A stretch of 34,705 nucleotides of DNA from 0-14-3-00-41-53 sp041500225 (GCA_041500225.1 JBGQLV010000019.1:1-34705), one strand, 5' to 3'. Counted from the first letter of the stretch, positions 1 through 7,918 are shown. Numbers and translations are program-made. The notes: generated by a model not told the origin, from the letters alone.

Positions 1-570
1 ATACAGGGCTTCGGGTATGACCGAGACTGGGGGGTTGGACTCTACAAAGACTTCTCATGGGGGGACATTTCCGCCAGTGCTACAACCGGTTCAGGAATGC
101 CTGTCTATTTAAAGGGTAATTACATGACCGCTGCCAAGGTCTCCTATGGTGTACTGAGTCAGGATAATATAAACGTGGGTTTTTCTCTGGGCTACGGCAA
201 TACCCTCGATACCATGGGGTATAAGCTGAGGGACCCGGAACCCGGGCAGATGAGGCTCGCAGGAGTTGACCTGACTATTCTAAGGAACAACCTTGAACAC
301 CGTTTCGATCTTCTCGCTGGCAGATGGCTCGGAAATGATACCTACGCGCTTTTTTACCGGTTTGGCGTAAATCTGGAACAGGAAGGGCGGGTGAAGATAG
401 AGGCCCAGCCGACATTCTGGAAAAGCGGGGAAGAAAAGAACTATCAAATGTCGCTCTGCTTCTCGGTCCTGGCGACCTCCAATTTGACGGTCCGCACAGC
501 GTACACTTACGATCACAATGCCAGGGACAATAGGGTCATTTTGCAACTTTATTACTATAGGCCTATATGA
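1..570 (+). CDS. C-terminal part of an outer-membrane beta-barrel-like protein (5' end outside window)
   Basis: The frame is open from base 1 with no start codon visible, so this is the 3' end of a longer gene; 189 residues are present. The sequence alternates polar and aromatic/hydrophobic residues in short runs separated by turns rich in Gly, Asn and Asp, and it ends in an aromatic-rich strand (LQLYYYRPI). This is the look of a bacterial outer-membrane beta-barrel. The last bases overlap the next gene in an ATGA quartet, so it belongs to the same operon as the FMN_bind-like protein and the ABC transporter. Its family and substrate cannot be named. The region is GC-richer than most of the window. 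Confidence 0.6.
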   Translation: MQGFGYDRDWGVGLYKDFSWGDISASATTGSGMPVYLKGNYMTAAKVSYGVLSQDNINVGFSLGYGNTLDTMGYKLRDPEPGQMRLAGVDLTILRNNLEHRFDLLAGRWLGNDTYALFYRFGVNLEQEGRVKIEAQPTFWKSGEEKNYQMSLCFSVLATSNLTVRTAYTYDHNARDNRVILQLYYYRPI

Positions 571-1265
571 AAATACTATCACTCACATATGGCATCTCTA
601 AAAAGGCCATGGCCTTCACCTTGAGTGTCGCGATATCCGCATTCCTCATCGCCCTGGCAGGATACAGCTCAGCCTGGGGTGCGGTCGGATGTGATCTGAA
701 TGACCCTGACCGTGACGTGGCTCGGCTCTTTCCGGAATCCACGGGATATAAGACAATTTACACCTCTGTTGCACAGAAGGGCGGAGAGCGGCTTCTGGCG
801 AAGATTGAAAAAAGACTGGGGGACAAATTTCACGGTATTTATGAGACGATCGACGTGCCTTATACAATCTATGAAATCTTTGCCAATAAGAAGAAGATCG
901 GCTATATCCACGGAGTTAACCAGAAGGGCCAGTTCGGCGGCATTCAGGTCTTTCTGTCCCTCGACCTTGAGGGGCGGATAAAGGCCTTCTATATACAGAA
1001 AATGACCAGTCAATACGCCAAAGCCTTGCGCGATGCGAAGTTCGGCAAGCAGTTTATCGGCCTGACCCTCAAGGATTTTGACCTTTACGACGTCACTTCA
1101 GGAAAGGCGTCCGGGAAGGTCGGCGCGATAAAAAATCCCGCCCCGGAGGCCGAAGCTGATTTTAGAGCAGCTCTCAGAGCCACAAAAAAGAATCTCATTC
1201 TTATGGATGAGTTTGTCTATTCGCAACAAGCGGTATCTTCGAATCCGGGAGCGCCTCAAAAATGA
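567..1265 (+). CDS. Exported FMN_bind-like periplasmic protein
   Basis: A 232-residue protein with an N-terminal hydrophobic segment (about residues 14-38, ending near AWGAVG) that looks like a signal peptide or membrane anchor. The middle reads GQFGGIQVFLSLDLEGRIKAFY followed by a conserved-looking QKMTSQYAKAL stretch, resembling the Gly-rich core of FMN-binding domains (RnfG/NosR type). The usual flavin-attachment motif SGATxT is not present; VTSGKASGKVG lies at the comparable place. I therefore call it FMN_bind-like only. It overlaps its neighbours on both sides by ATGA quartets, so it is very probably co-translated with the ABC transporter and may act with it at the cell envelope. Confidence 0.5.
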   Translation: MKILSLTYGISKKAMAFTLSVAISAFLIALAGYSSAWGAVGCDLNDPDRDVARLFPESTGYKTIYTSVAQKGGERLLAKIEKRLGDKFHGIYETIDVPYTIYEIFANKKKIGYIHGVNQKGQFGGIQVFLSLDLEGRIKAFYIQKMTSQYAKALRDAKFGKQFIGLTLKDFDLYDVTSGKASGKVGAIKNPAPEAEADFRAALRATKKNLILMDEFVYSQQAVSSNPGAPQK

Positions 1266-2455
1266 TCACCAACTTTCAGGTGGCCTATAAGAATCTTCTT
1301 CGGAAACGGGTCCGAAGCCTTCTGACCATAATCGGCATCGCCCTTTCAGCCTGGGTGCTTGTAAGCCTGCTCGGGTTTAATCATGGTTATGAAACCGCGC
1401 TGAATAAGGACATAGACAATATGGGTTTTCAGCTGATGATCATGGCCAAGGGCTGCCCCTATGAGGCGGCCACCATGATGCTCAAGGGAGGAACAGGTTT
1501 CCGCTATATGAAGGAATCCGTCATGGAGGAGATCGCTAAAGAGCCTGAAGTGGAGAAGACCACACCTATTCTCATGCAGGCGGTCTTTGATCCGAATAAG
1601 GGAGAAAGCGGCGGGATAGCCGGATACTTCGGGGTAGAACCTAAGAGCTTTGCTGAAATGAAGACCTTTCTTAAATTCAAGCAGGGGGGATGGTTTACCG
1701 ATGGAAACGCATACGAGGCTGTCATGGGTTATGAGGCAGCCGAACTCGAACAGCGTGAGGTAGGTGATGTGATCCTCATGCCTGAGAAAAACATCCAGTT
1801 CAAGGTGGTCGGCATACTGGACAGAACAGGCACACAGGATGATGGTACTATCTTTGTACCCCTCAAGACCGTGCAGAAAATATTCAACAAAGAGGGTGAA
1901 ATAACCACAATAGGCATCAAGACAAAAAAGGATTCCGACAGCACCCGCCTTGAGGCAAAGTTGTATAACCTCCCGAATGTCCAGGTCGTGAGCCTTGCGC
2001 AGGTGAAAGAGACCATCATGAAACTTATTTCGACCGCAAAAGTAATGGTACTCTCGATAGCCATCATAGCCATTCTAATCGCGATGGTCGGTGTTATAAA
2101 TACGATATTGATGTCGGTCCATGAGAGGTTTCAGGAGATCGGCATTCTAAAGACAATAGGCGCTATGCCCTGGGATATATTCAAGCTGATCTGGATCGAG
2201 ACACTAATCCTCTGCGCCGCCGGGGGCATCCTCGGAATCGTCCTCGCATTGATACTCTCAAAGGTGACGGACGTGGTGATACGCAGTGTTTTGCCCTACG
2301 CCCCAAGCGGTGGACTTGTACTCATAGATACGAAACTTGTCCTGATCACGCTGGCTGCAATCCTCTGTATCGGTCTTCTCAGCGGCTTCTATCCAGCCTG
2401 GAAGGCAGGAAAGATCAGACCTCTGGAGGCAATCAGGGGCGAGGTCGGCAGATGA
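1262..2455 (+). CDS. ABC transporter permease, MacB/LolC (FtsX-like) type
   Basis: A 397-residue inner-membrane protein. One membrane segment lies near the N-terminus (about residues 19-40, SLLTIIGIALSAWVLVSLLGF). A large periplasmic domain follows (about 41-255), then three C-terminal membrane segments (about 260-285, 310-335, 355-380). The GVINTILMSVHERFQEIGILKTIGA stretch is the typical cytoplasmic coupling region of the MacB/FtsX family. Such permeases do not move substrate through a channel but transmit ATP-driven movement to the periplasm. It overlaps the FMN_bind-like gene upstream and the ATPase downstream (ATGA in both cases), so all are translated together. Substrate unknown; a NosL remnant next door suggests a metal- or lipoprotein-related job. 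Confidence 0.85.
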   Translation: MITNFQVAYKNLLRKRVRSLLTIIGIALSAWVLVSLLGFNHGYETALNKDIDNMGFQLMIMAKGCPYEAATMMLKGGTGFRYMKESVMEEIAKEPEVEKTTPILMQAVFDPNKGESGGIAGYFGVEPKSFAEMKTFLKFKQGGWFTDGNAYEAVMGYEAAELEQREVGDVILMPEKNIQFKVVGILDRTGTQDDGTIFVPLKTVQKIFNKEGEITTIGIKTKKDSDSTRLEAKLYNLPNVQVVSLAQVKETIMKLISTAKVMVLSIAIIAILIAMVGVINTILMSVHERFQEIGILKTIGAMPWDIFKLIWIETLILCAAGGILGIVLALILSKVTDVVIRSVLPYAPSGGLVLIDTKLVLITLAAILCIGLLSGFYPAWKAGKIRPLEAIRGEVGR

Positions 2456-3156
2456 ATCAGAATGCTATCTCGATGGAAGCGACAAACCTGACAAAGGTCT
2501 ATTCACGCGGGAGCGAGAAGATACCGGCGGTAAATGATGTTTCCCTGCAGATCAACAAAGGGGACTTCATCTCAATCATTGGTCCCTCGGGATCAGGCAA
2601 GACCACACTGGTCAATCTTCTGGGCTGTCTCGACAACCCGACTTCAGGGGAACTTTACCTCGGAGGCCGATCAATCTTCGGCAAAGCTAAGCGCCTTTCA
2701 GAACGTGAACTGACAAAGATCAGGAGAAAGGTATTCGGATATATTTTCCAAAACTTCTACCTCATTCCCACCCTTACCGTACTGGAGAATGTGATGCTTC
2801 CTCTGACGTTTTACCGAAAACCGAACACGGAGAATGAGACGCTCAGACTTCTGAAACTCCTGGGGATGGACCACCGTAAGGACCACCTCCCGGGCCAAAT
2901 CTCAGGAGGTGAGATGCAGAGGGTCGCAATAGCCAGGGCAATGGTTAATATGCCGGAAATACTTCTGGCTGATGAGCCGACAGGAAACCTTGATACGAAG
3001 AGATCGGCAGAAATTGTCCAGGTACTGCAAGAGCTCAACCGGAGTGTGGGCTTGACAATAATCATGGTCACACACAACCAGGAGTTGGCCCGACATGCAG
3101 ACCGCCTATTCGAGATGAAAGATGGTCAGATTTATCAGATTGTAACTCAGAGCTAA
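2452..3156 (+). CDS. ABC transporter ATP-binding protein, LolD/MacB type
   Basis: A 234-residue ATPase, normal length for a stand-alone LolD/MacB-like nucleotide-binding subunit. Visible motifs in order: Walker A GPSGSGKTT (about 43-51), Q-loop region FGYIFQNFYLIPTLTVLENV, signature SGGEMQRVAIARAM, Walker B ILLADEPTGNLD, and the H-loop in IIMVTHNQ. It partners the permease just upstream, with which it overlaps by 4 bases. An imperfect hairpin (about 3167-3186, arms CAGTgCCC and GGGACTG) follows the stop codon, but there is no T-run to make it a clear terminator. Confidence 0.92.
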   Translation: MNQNAISMEATNLTKVYSRGSEKIPAVNDVSLQINKGDFISIIGPSGSGKTTLVNLLGCLDNPTSGELYLGGRSIFGKAKRLSERELTKIRRKVFGYIFQNFYLIPTLTVLENVMLPLTFYRKPNTENETLRLLKLLGMDHRKDHLPGQISGGEMQRVAIARAMVNMPEILLADEPTGNLDTKRSAEIVQVLQELNRSVGLTIIMVTHNQELARHADRLFEMKDGQIYQIVTQS

Positions 3157-3241
3157 TTTGCTGAAACAGTGCCCCAACGGGACTGCTGAGAATCAATAAT
3201 TTAGTGAGCAATAAAATAGACCATCTAAAAAAAAGGGTGAT

Positions 3242-3490
3242 GTGGCCGCAGTTGTTGTTAAGGACTACTATACTCAGATATCTATCGATGCCCTGAAGGC
3301 TTTTTATGTGATCTGGAGCGATATGTACGGACCAATGGGCCATGAACCCATTCCTTTTGAAAAAGAGGCAGATGCAAAGAGGTTCATGGAAGATCATAAA
3401 GGCAGGAAGATCCTGCGGTTCAAGGATATCACCCCGAAGGTTATATTATCACTCGATAATCCTTGGACACCGATTTTCAAGTATCCATAA
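3242..3490 (+). pseudogene. nosL: NosL-like protein remnant (N-terminal half missing)
   Basis: The 82-residue reading frame matches the C-terminal half of NosL, the accessory lipoprotein of nitrous oxide reductase assembly: DYYTQISIDALKAFYV, then SDMYGPMGHEPIPF, then ADAKRFMEDHKGRKILRFKDI. The N-terminal half of NosL, with its lipobox and Cys/Met copper-binding motif, is absent. Only 85 bases separate the frame from the ATPase stop, and an in-frame stop lies at 3212-3214. A GTG at 3242 after AAAAAAGGGT could start translation, but the product would lack signal peptide and metal site. NosL genes are often linked to ABC transporter genes, which fits the position. A cytoplasmic NosL-like domain protein is the alternative. 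Confidence 0.6.
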
Positions 3491-3495
3491 GGTCA

Positions 3496-3580
3496 TGCCG
3501 GTGGTGGGAGTCGAACCCACACGGAGTTGCCCCCACCGGATTTTGAGTCCGGCGCGTCTGCCAATTCCACCACACCGGCA
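3496..3580 (-). tRNA. tRNA-Leu (anticodon CAA)
   Basis: The reverse complement begins TGCCGGTGTGGTGGAATTGG and ends with ...GGTTCGACTCCCACCACCGGCA. The 7-bp acceptor stem (TGCCGGT/ACCGGCA), the long variable arm typical of tRNA-Leu and the T-loop GTTCGACTC are all visible. The anticodon loop CTCAAAA between CCGGA and TCCGG gives anticodon CAA, reading the Leu codon UUG. CCA is not encoded. Length is 85 bases. It faces the NosL remnant tail to tail with five bases between them. Confidence 0.95.
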
Positions 3581-3625
3581 CATTTTAGTCATCAGTCGAT
3601 AGTCATAAGTGAACCCGGGTACAAA

Positions 3626-3651
3626 ATTTTACATTTTACATTTTACATTTT
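3626..3651. repeat. Short tandem repeat, ATTTTAC x 3.7
   Basis: Three perfect copies of the 7-mer ATTTTAC followed by a partial copy lie between the tRNA-Leu gene and the 3' end of mnmE. It is non-coding and of the slippage-prone type; no function is evident. Confidence 0.8.
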
Positions 3652-3668
3652 GCAATGGTATAAATTTG

Positions 3669-5066
3669 CTATTTCCCGATGCAGAAATCAGTGAATATCT
3701 TGTTCAAGATATCTTCTGTTGTGACAGCTCCGACAATCTCTCCGAGCCTGTCCAGGGAATCCCTGAGTTCAAGTGCGAGGATTTCGAGGGGTTGGTTTTC
3801 TATCAGGACAGACACAGCCCTATCGAGTGATGTCCTGGCATTCTCTATTGCAATCTTGTGCCTGAGATTTGAGATGACAACCCCTTCTCTTTCCTCTTTC
3901 CAGTCTTTAAGACAGGACTCAAATATTTTATCTTTTAGTCTCTCAAGTCCATCGCCTCTGGTTGCAGAGATATTTAAAATGGAGGAAGAAGGACGAGGGA
4001 CGAGGGACGAAATTGAATTTCGATCAATTGCTGATTGAAGGTCAGATTTATTTAACACAAAAATCGTGTTCTTATCCTTCACCTTTTGAATCACTTCAAA
4101 ATCCTCTTCCTTTAAGAGTTCACTGCAATCAAACATAGCAATTACAATGTCAGCATTTTCTATACTCAGAAGGCTTCTTTTAACCCCTTCTTTCTCTGCA
4201 ATATCCTGTACATCTCTTATGCCTGCTGTATCCATAATCCTCAGTGGAAGGCCATTTATATTCAGATATTCCTCGATTACATCTCTTGTCGTACCTGGAT
4301 ATTCTGTTACTATTGCCCTGTCTTTTTTGAGTAGTGCATTCAGTAGTGATGATTTCCCCACGTTGGGACTTCCAACAATTGCTGTTGAAAGTCCTTCCCT
4401 GAAAAACCTTGCCTCATCATAAGTTTTTAAAAGTATCCGGAGTTCTCTGCCAATGTCTTTCATCGACTCTAACATGGCCTGTGTTGATACCGTCTCTATT
4501 TCATCTTCTGGAAAATCTATATGTGCTTCTACATGGACACAGAGTTCTGTTAGTCTGTCTCTCAGTGAAGTTATCTTTTCAGACAGGCCGCCCTGAAGCT
4601 GTTCGATCGCAATCCTCCGGCTTTCATCGGTCCTGGATCTCACAAGGTCGAGTACTGCCTCTGCCTGACTGAGGTCTATCCTTCCATTTATAAATGCCCT
4701 TTTAGTAAACTCTCCCGGCTCTGCAAGCCTTGCACCTTGTTTCAGGACGAGCTCAAGGGTTTTCCTCAAGGGAATCATACCTCCATGGCAGTTTATCTCC
4801 ACCACATCCTCTTTTGTGTAGGAGTATGGAGAGCGCATTATTGTAACTAACACTTCATCAATCTCTTTACCGGTTGACGGATCTTTTATATAGCCATAGA
4901 CTACTCTGTGAGATTTTGAATCATTAAGGGACTTATTTTTTGGTGAGCTGAAGATTTTCTCTGCTATTTGTATGGAATCTTTCCCGCTCAATCTTACAAT
5001 ACCTATCCCTCCCTCACCAAGGGGCGTAGATATTGCAGCTATGGTATCGTCAATAAACATATTCAT
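3669..5066 (-). CDS. mnmE: tRNA modification GTPase MnmE (TrmE)
   Basis: With MnmG this GTPase installs the 5-carboxymethylaminomethyl group on wobble uridines of tRNA. The 465-residue protein has the full family layout. The N-terminal tetrahydrofolate-binding domain starts DTIAAISTPLGEGGIGIVRLSG. A helical domain follows. The inserted G domain carries GSPNVGKSSLLNALL, GTTRDVIEE, DTAGIR and NKSD. The protein ends with the invariant C-terminal CIGK. Two start codons are possible: ATG 5066 and ATG 5060 (protein MFIDDT...). A -10-like TATACT directly precedes the first, so the second, at the expected transcription start, is attractive. It is the last gene of the yidC cluster, separated from yidC by a 208-bp AT-rich gap with no gene. 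Confidence 0.96.
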   Translation of the reverse strand: MNMFIDDTIAAISTPLGEGGIGIVRLSGKDSIQIAEKIFSSPKNKSLNDSKSHRVVYGYIKDPSTGKEIDEVLVTIMRSPYSYTKEDVVEINCHGGMIPLRKTLELVLKQGARLAEPGEFTKRAFINGRIDLSQAEAVLDLVRSRTDESRRIAIEQLQGGLSEKITSLRDRLTELCVHVEAHIDFPEDEIETVSTQAMLESMKDIGRELRILLKTYDEARFFREGLSTAIVGSPNVGKSSLLNALLKKDRAIVTEYPGTTRDVIEEYLNINGLPLRIMDTAGIRDVQDIAEKEGVKRSLLSIENADIVIAMFDCSELLKEEDFEVIQKVKDKNTIFVLNKSDLQSAIDRNSISSLVPRPSSSILNISATRGDGLERLKDKIFESCLKDWKEEREGVVISNLRHKIAIENARTSLDRAVSVLIENQPLEILALELRDSLDRLGEIVGAVTTEDILNKIFTDFCIGK

Positions 5067-5072
5067 AGTATA
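5067..5072 (-). promoter_or_regulatory. Putative -10 element of mnmE (leaderless start)
   Basis: TATACT on the minus strand lies directly before ATG 5066 and six bases before ATG 5060. A start of transcription 7 bases downstream of the -10 would fall on ATG 5060, giving a leaderless mRNA. No Shine-Dalgarno is visible. The -35 region is poor (GGTTAA-like), so this is a moderate call. Confidence 0.4.
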
Positions 5073-5274
5073 ACGCAGGGGAAATTATATTAACCCGTAA
5101 AATGCAATTGAAATGATGCAGATGTTGTGAAAAAATTTATTTTTCGATACCTTAGTGTACCTATAACTGATGGTTTTCGGAATATTTAAGTGAATATAAC
5201 AAATAAAATATTTTAAATAAATTCATCGAGTTAAATAAATTTTTGAGCAATGTCTGCAGCATTGGGGTTAAAGA

Positions 5275-6876
5275 TTAAGAGGTTTGAGCTGCTTCTTTTG
5301 CGAGTTTTTTATTTGCATAGAACTGCTGGGTGATACTGAAGATATTGTTCATGAGCCAGTAAAGGACAAGGCCTGATGCAAAATTAAGAAACAGAAATGT
5401 GAATACAATCGGCATAAGCATCATCATCTTGTTCTGGGCTGGGTCCATAGATGTTGGGGTCATCTTCTGCTGGATTAGCATGGTAATACCCATTACAATA
5501 GGCAATGGACCAATAGCAAACCCCCCGATTAAAGGGAACCCGGAGGGAATGTGTCCCAAAAGTGTATCAGGTGCTGAAAGATCTTTTATCCAGAGCATAA
5601 AAGGTGCGCCCCTGAGCTCTATAGCTATCATCAATATTTTATAGAGGGCAAAAAATACAGGTATCTGAAGGAGCATCGGGAGACATCCTCCTACAGGATT
5701 TACCTTATGCTTTTTATAAAGCTCCATCATCTCTTTTTGCAACCTCTGTGGGTCTTTTTTATATTTTTCTTTTACCTCAGCCATCCTGGGTTGTAACTCC
5801 TGCATCTTCTTCATTGACTTCTGACTTTTGTTTACGAGAGGAATAAAAGGTATTCTTACAATTATAGTGAGGAGGATTATTGCCCATCCATAATTGCCAA
5901 TAAACTTATAAAAGAATTTTAGAAGCCAGAAAAGAGGCATTGCTATTACCGAGAAAAACCCAAAATCTATGATATGTTCGAAACCTACATTGAGTGTTTT
6001 TAGACTGTCATATTCTTTTGGCCCTGCATAGAGGATAAAGCTATTAGTGCCAGGTTTGCTTTTCAATGCGATAATAGGAGAGTCTTTTAATTTCCATACC
6101 TTTGCCTCTTCCATATTGGTAAGGGGAGCAAGGCCGGCAAAGAAATACTTATCTTCCTGCGCTATCCATTTCAGGCCCTCCTTATAGCTCCTAACTTCAT
6201 TGAGTTTCTTTGAATCAAACTCGATTCTGTCAGTATCTTTGAGAAGTACAGGGCCTATATGCATTGAAGTATCTTTATTGTTATAGATGCCAAAATCAGT
6301 GCCGATGGTTATCCAGTAGTCAGACAGCCCTGAAACTTCATCTTTAATATCAATCGTATAATTATCATCATGGAACGTATATAACCTTTTAACAGAGAAT
6401 CCCGACTCTGCATATTCAAATATAAGTGAACCTGTTTTGTTGTCCTTATCGAGTGTTATATTATTTCCTCCACCAGAGGCGGAGACATTAAAGTTAGTAT
6501 CTGACAGGTTAAAGTCGTCCTTTGAACCTATACTAAGGGGAGGTTCCAAGCCGGGACTTTTAAGAAGCACAACGTTTTTACCATTATTGTCCTTGTATTT
6601 CTTAAGCTCATAGTACTTTAATGTTGCGCCTTGTGTTGTAAAGACCGCAGAATATAACTCGGTTTCGACCTTTATCTCTTTTCCTTCAGCGGATATTTTT
6701 TTAGTTTCAGGTATAGGTATAGTAGATACTAAAGGTTCTACAGGAACGGGTTTTTCTTTTTCCTCTACCTTGGCCTGTTTCTGAACCTTCTGGGGTTCAG
6801 GTTTAATAAAGAGGTACTGATAGAGAAAGAAGATAGTAAATGCAAGTGCTACGGCAAGAAGGGCTCTTTTTTCCAT
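5275..6876 (-). CDS. yidC: Membrane protein insertase YidC
   Basis: YidC inserts and folds inner-membrane proteins, alone or with SecYEG. The 533-residue protein has an N-terminal membrane segment (about 5-24), then a Lys/Pro/Glu-rich linker and the large periplasmic beta-domain typical of Gram-negative YidC (about 65-320). The conserved Oxa1/YidC core follows: FFYKFIGNYGWAIILLTIIVR, then the amphipathic MAEVKEKYKKDPQRLQKEMMELYKKH hairpin, then NPVGGCLPMLLQIPVFFALYKIL and further membrane segments. It lies 2 bases after yidD, and no jag gene is present downstream, unlike in many genomes. The 208 bases beyond its stop are AT-rich, carry a direct repeat of AATTTATTTAA, and show no gene. Confidence 0.97.
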   Translation of the reverse strand: MEKRALLAVALAFTIFFLYQYLFIKPEPQKVQKQAKVEEKEKPVPVEPLVSTIPIPETKKISAEGKEIKVETELYSAVFTTQGATLKYYELKKYKDNNGKNVVLLKSPGLEPPLSIGSKDDFNLSDTNFNVSASGGGNNITLDKDNKTGSLIFEYAESGFSVKRLYTFHDDNYTIDIKDEVSGLSDYWITIGTDFGIYNNKDTSMHIGPVLLKDTDRIEFDSKKLNEVRSYKEGLKWIAQEDKYFFAGLAPLTNMEEAKVWKLKDSPIIALKSKPGTNSFILYAGPKEYDSLKTLNVGFEHIIDFGFFSVIAMPLFWLLKFFYKFIGNYGWAIILLTIIVRIPFIPLVNKSQKSMKKMQELQPRMAEVKEKYKKDPQRLQKEMMELYKKHKVNPVGGCLPMLLQIPVFFALYKILMIAIELRGAPFMLWIKDLSAPDTLLGHIPSGFPLIGGFAIGPLPIVMGITMLIQQKMTPTSMDPAQNKMMMLMPIVFTFLFLNFASGLVLYWLMNNIFSITQQFYANKKLAKEAAQTS

Positions 6877-6878
6877 TT

Positions 6879-7133
6879 TTATTTTACAGGGTCATACCCG
6901 CCGGGATGAAAGGGATGACACCTCAGTACCCTCCTCAATGAAAGATAGAATCCTTTAATAGTACCATACTTATCTATTGCATCAATCGAATAGTCAGAGC
7001 AGGTAGGGGTAAACCTGCAGCTCAAAGGAAGCAAAGGAGATACAATATATTTATATAGTCTTATCAGTAATATAAGAGTTTTTTTCACAATATAATTTCG
7101 ATAGAAATCTCTTGATATCTTGAATAAAATCAT
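6879..7133 (-). CDS. yidD: Membrane protein insertion efficiency factor YidD
   Basis: A small cytoplasmic, membrane-associated protein that helps YidC-dependent insertion. Family motifs are clear: LIRLYKYIVSPLLP, SCRFTPTCSDYS and RCHPFHPGGYDPV at the C-terminus. The ATG at 7133 gives 84 residues, has a GAGGG 8 bases upstream and overlaps the 3' end of rnpA by 83 bases. The GTG at 7088 gives a product closer to the family norm (VKKTLILLIRLYKY) but has no visible ribosome site. I keep the ATG because of its ribosome-binding site. Confidence 0.93.
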   Translation of the reverse strand: MILFKISRDFYRNYIVKKTLILLIRLYKYIVSPLLPLSCRFTPTCSDYSIDAIDKYGTIKGFYLSLRRVLRCHPFHPGGYDPVK

Positions 7134-7404
7134 CCAGCTTACCCTCTACAGAGGACCTTCTGGCGACAATGATAAAATCATAATTCAAAGTAACCCCCTG
7201 CAAGGGCTTTCTCATGGCTTCCCTCAGGAGACGTTTTATCCTGTTTCTTGTAACAGCTTTCCCAACCTTCTTGCTAACAGAAAGGCCAAGACGGTTGAAA
7301 CAGAGTTCATTCGGCTTTGCATACATGACAAGATATTTCGAAGCTGAGGTAACCCCCTCCTTAAAGACCAACTCAAAATCTCGTCTTTTTGTTAAGGAGC
7401 GCAA
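7051..7404 (-). CDS. rnpA: Ribonuclease P protein component
   Basis: The basic protein subunit of RNase P, which matures the 5' ends of tRNAs. Conserved features are TKRRDFELVFKEG near the N-terminus, RLGLSVSKKVGKAVTRNRIKRLLREA (the RNR signature helix) and DFIIVARR. The listed start is a TTG with no clear Shine-Dalgarno, and it gives an N-terminus about six residues shorter than in Bacillus. The frame is open further upstream into rpmH but contains no ATG, GTG or TTG. An ATT at 7439-7437 with AAGGGG eight bases before it would restore the usual length (see findings). It is transcribed with rpmH (stop 15 bases upstream) and overlaps yidD. Confidence 0.93.
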   Translation of the reverse strand: MRSLTKRRDFELVFKEGVTSASKYLVMYAKPNELCFNRLGLSVSKKVGKAVTRNRIKRLLREAMRKPLQGVTLNYDFIIVARRSSVEGKLDDFIQDIKRFLSKLYCEKNSYITDKTI

Positions 7405-7418
7405 AGGTTTTTTGCGAC

Positions 7419-7559
7419 TTATACAGTCAATTTTTTGCGCCCCTTGGTTCTTCTCCTCTTGAGAACCTTACGCCCGCCTGCGGAACTCATCTTTTCAAGA
7501 AAGCCAAGAGTCTTTTTGCGTTTTATCTTATGTGGATGGTATGTTGTATATGTCCCCAT
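7419..7559 (-). CDS. rpmH: 50S ribosomal protein L34
   Basis: A 46-residue protein. The reverse strand translates as MGTYTTYHPHKIKRKKTLGF and continues through FLEKMSSAGGRKVLKRRR to RKKLTV. This is the complete L34 pattern: basic, ending in KGRKKLTV, with the SAGGRKVLKRRR core. L34 genes normally sit just upstream of rnpA, as here. The start ATG has no clear Shine-Dalgarno; a likely promoter lies at 7576-7605. Slightly longer N-terminus (MGTYTTYHP) than the common MKRTYQP. Confidence 0.95.
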   Translation of the reverse strand: MGTYTTYHPHKIKRKKTLGFLEKMSSAGGRKVLKRRRTKGRKKLTV

Positions 7560-7575
7560 AATATTTTGAACTAAT

Positions 7576-7605
7576 ATTCTAAGTTTTTATTAAAAATAAA
7601 GTCAA
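7576..7605 (-). promoter_or_regulatory. Sigma70-type promoter of rpmH-rnpA-yidD-yidC
   Basis: On the minus strand, -35 TTGACT (7605-7600) and -10 TAGAAT (7581-7576) are separated by 18 bases in an AT-rich stretch. The rpmH ATG is 16 bases beyond the -10. This is the only strong promoter seen upstream of the cluster. Confidence 0.6.
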
Positions 7606-7651
7606 GTTTTGTATGCTCCGGGGTAGTGTCAAACCTTATGTATAAATTCTT

Positions 7652-7849
7652 TTACGGGTTTTCTTCACCACCAATCAGCCATTCAAATTCTATCTCATAT
7701 CTCTCTTGCATAATCCTGCATACCTTAATAAAATATTCCCAAATTTCTTTATCCAACAATACTTCCTTGAACTTTACAGGAAAAACAAAATGATAATGTA
7801 TAAAATGTATAATATGTACACTATGGCTGCCTTTCTTTATATCCTTTAC
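7652..7849 (-). pseudogene. Decayed IS200/IS605-family tnpA (Y1 transposase) fragment
   Basis: The minus-strand frame is open from 7849 to the stop at 7652-7654 and contains HSVHIIHFIHYHFVFPVKFK followed by EVLLDKEIWEYF and RIMQERYEIEFEWLIGGEEN. This matches the N-terminal third of IS200-type TnpA proteins (xHxVYxIxYHxVFxxKYRxxxL ... ERYxIEFExIGxDxxHVHxL). The reading stops just where the HVHL metal-binding motif should come. No ordinary start codon opens the frame. It is therefore a relic without activity. A hairpin lies just upstream of its 5' end, as in intact IS200 elements. Confidence 0.6.
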
Positions 7850-7869
7850 TCATACAGTTTATTAAAATA

Positions 7870-7904
7870 TTGGTATCCCACGCCTAACAGGCGGGGAATA
7901 CCAA
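7870..7904. repeat. Hairpin at the left end of the IS200-like relic
   Basis: TTGGTATCCCACGCCT and AGGCGGGGAATACCAA form a near-perfect stem (two mismatches) around the loop AACA. It lies about 20 bases upstream of the tnpA relic in the tnpA direction. Intact IS200/IS605 elements carry subterminal hairpins there, used for transposase recognition and for blocking read-in expression. A host palindromic repeat is the alternative. Confidence 0.55.
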
Positions 7905-7918
7905 GCCAAATCATATGC

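Noticed and set aside
3167..3186. Hairpin after the ABC ATPase gene as a rho-independent terminator
   Set aside because: The stem has a bulge and no T-run follows.
3609..3830. + strand frame antisense to the end of mnmE
   Set aside because: It overlaps the conserved C-terminus of MnmE on the other strand and shows no protein motif.
5067..5274. AT-rich gap between yidC and mnmE as a replication origin
   Set aside because: The gene cluster is typical of origin regions, but no DnaA boxes (TTATCCACA-like) and no dnaA gene were found. The gap is short and only AT-rich with a small direct repeat.
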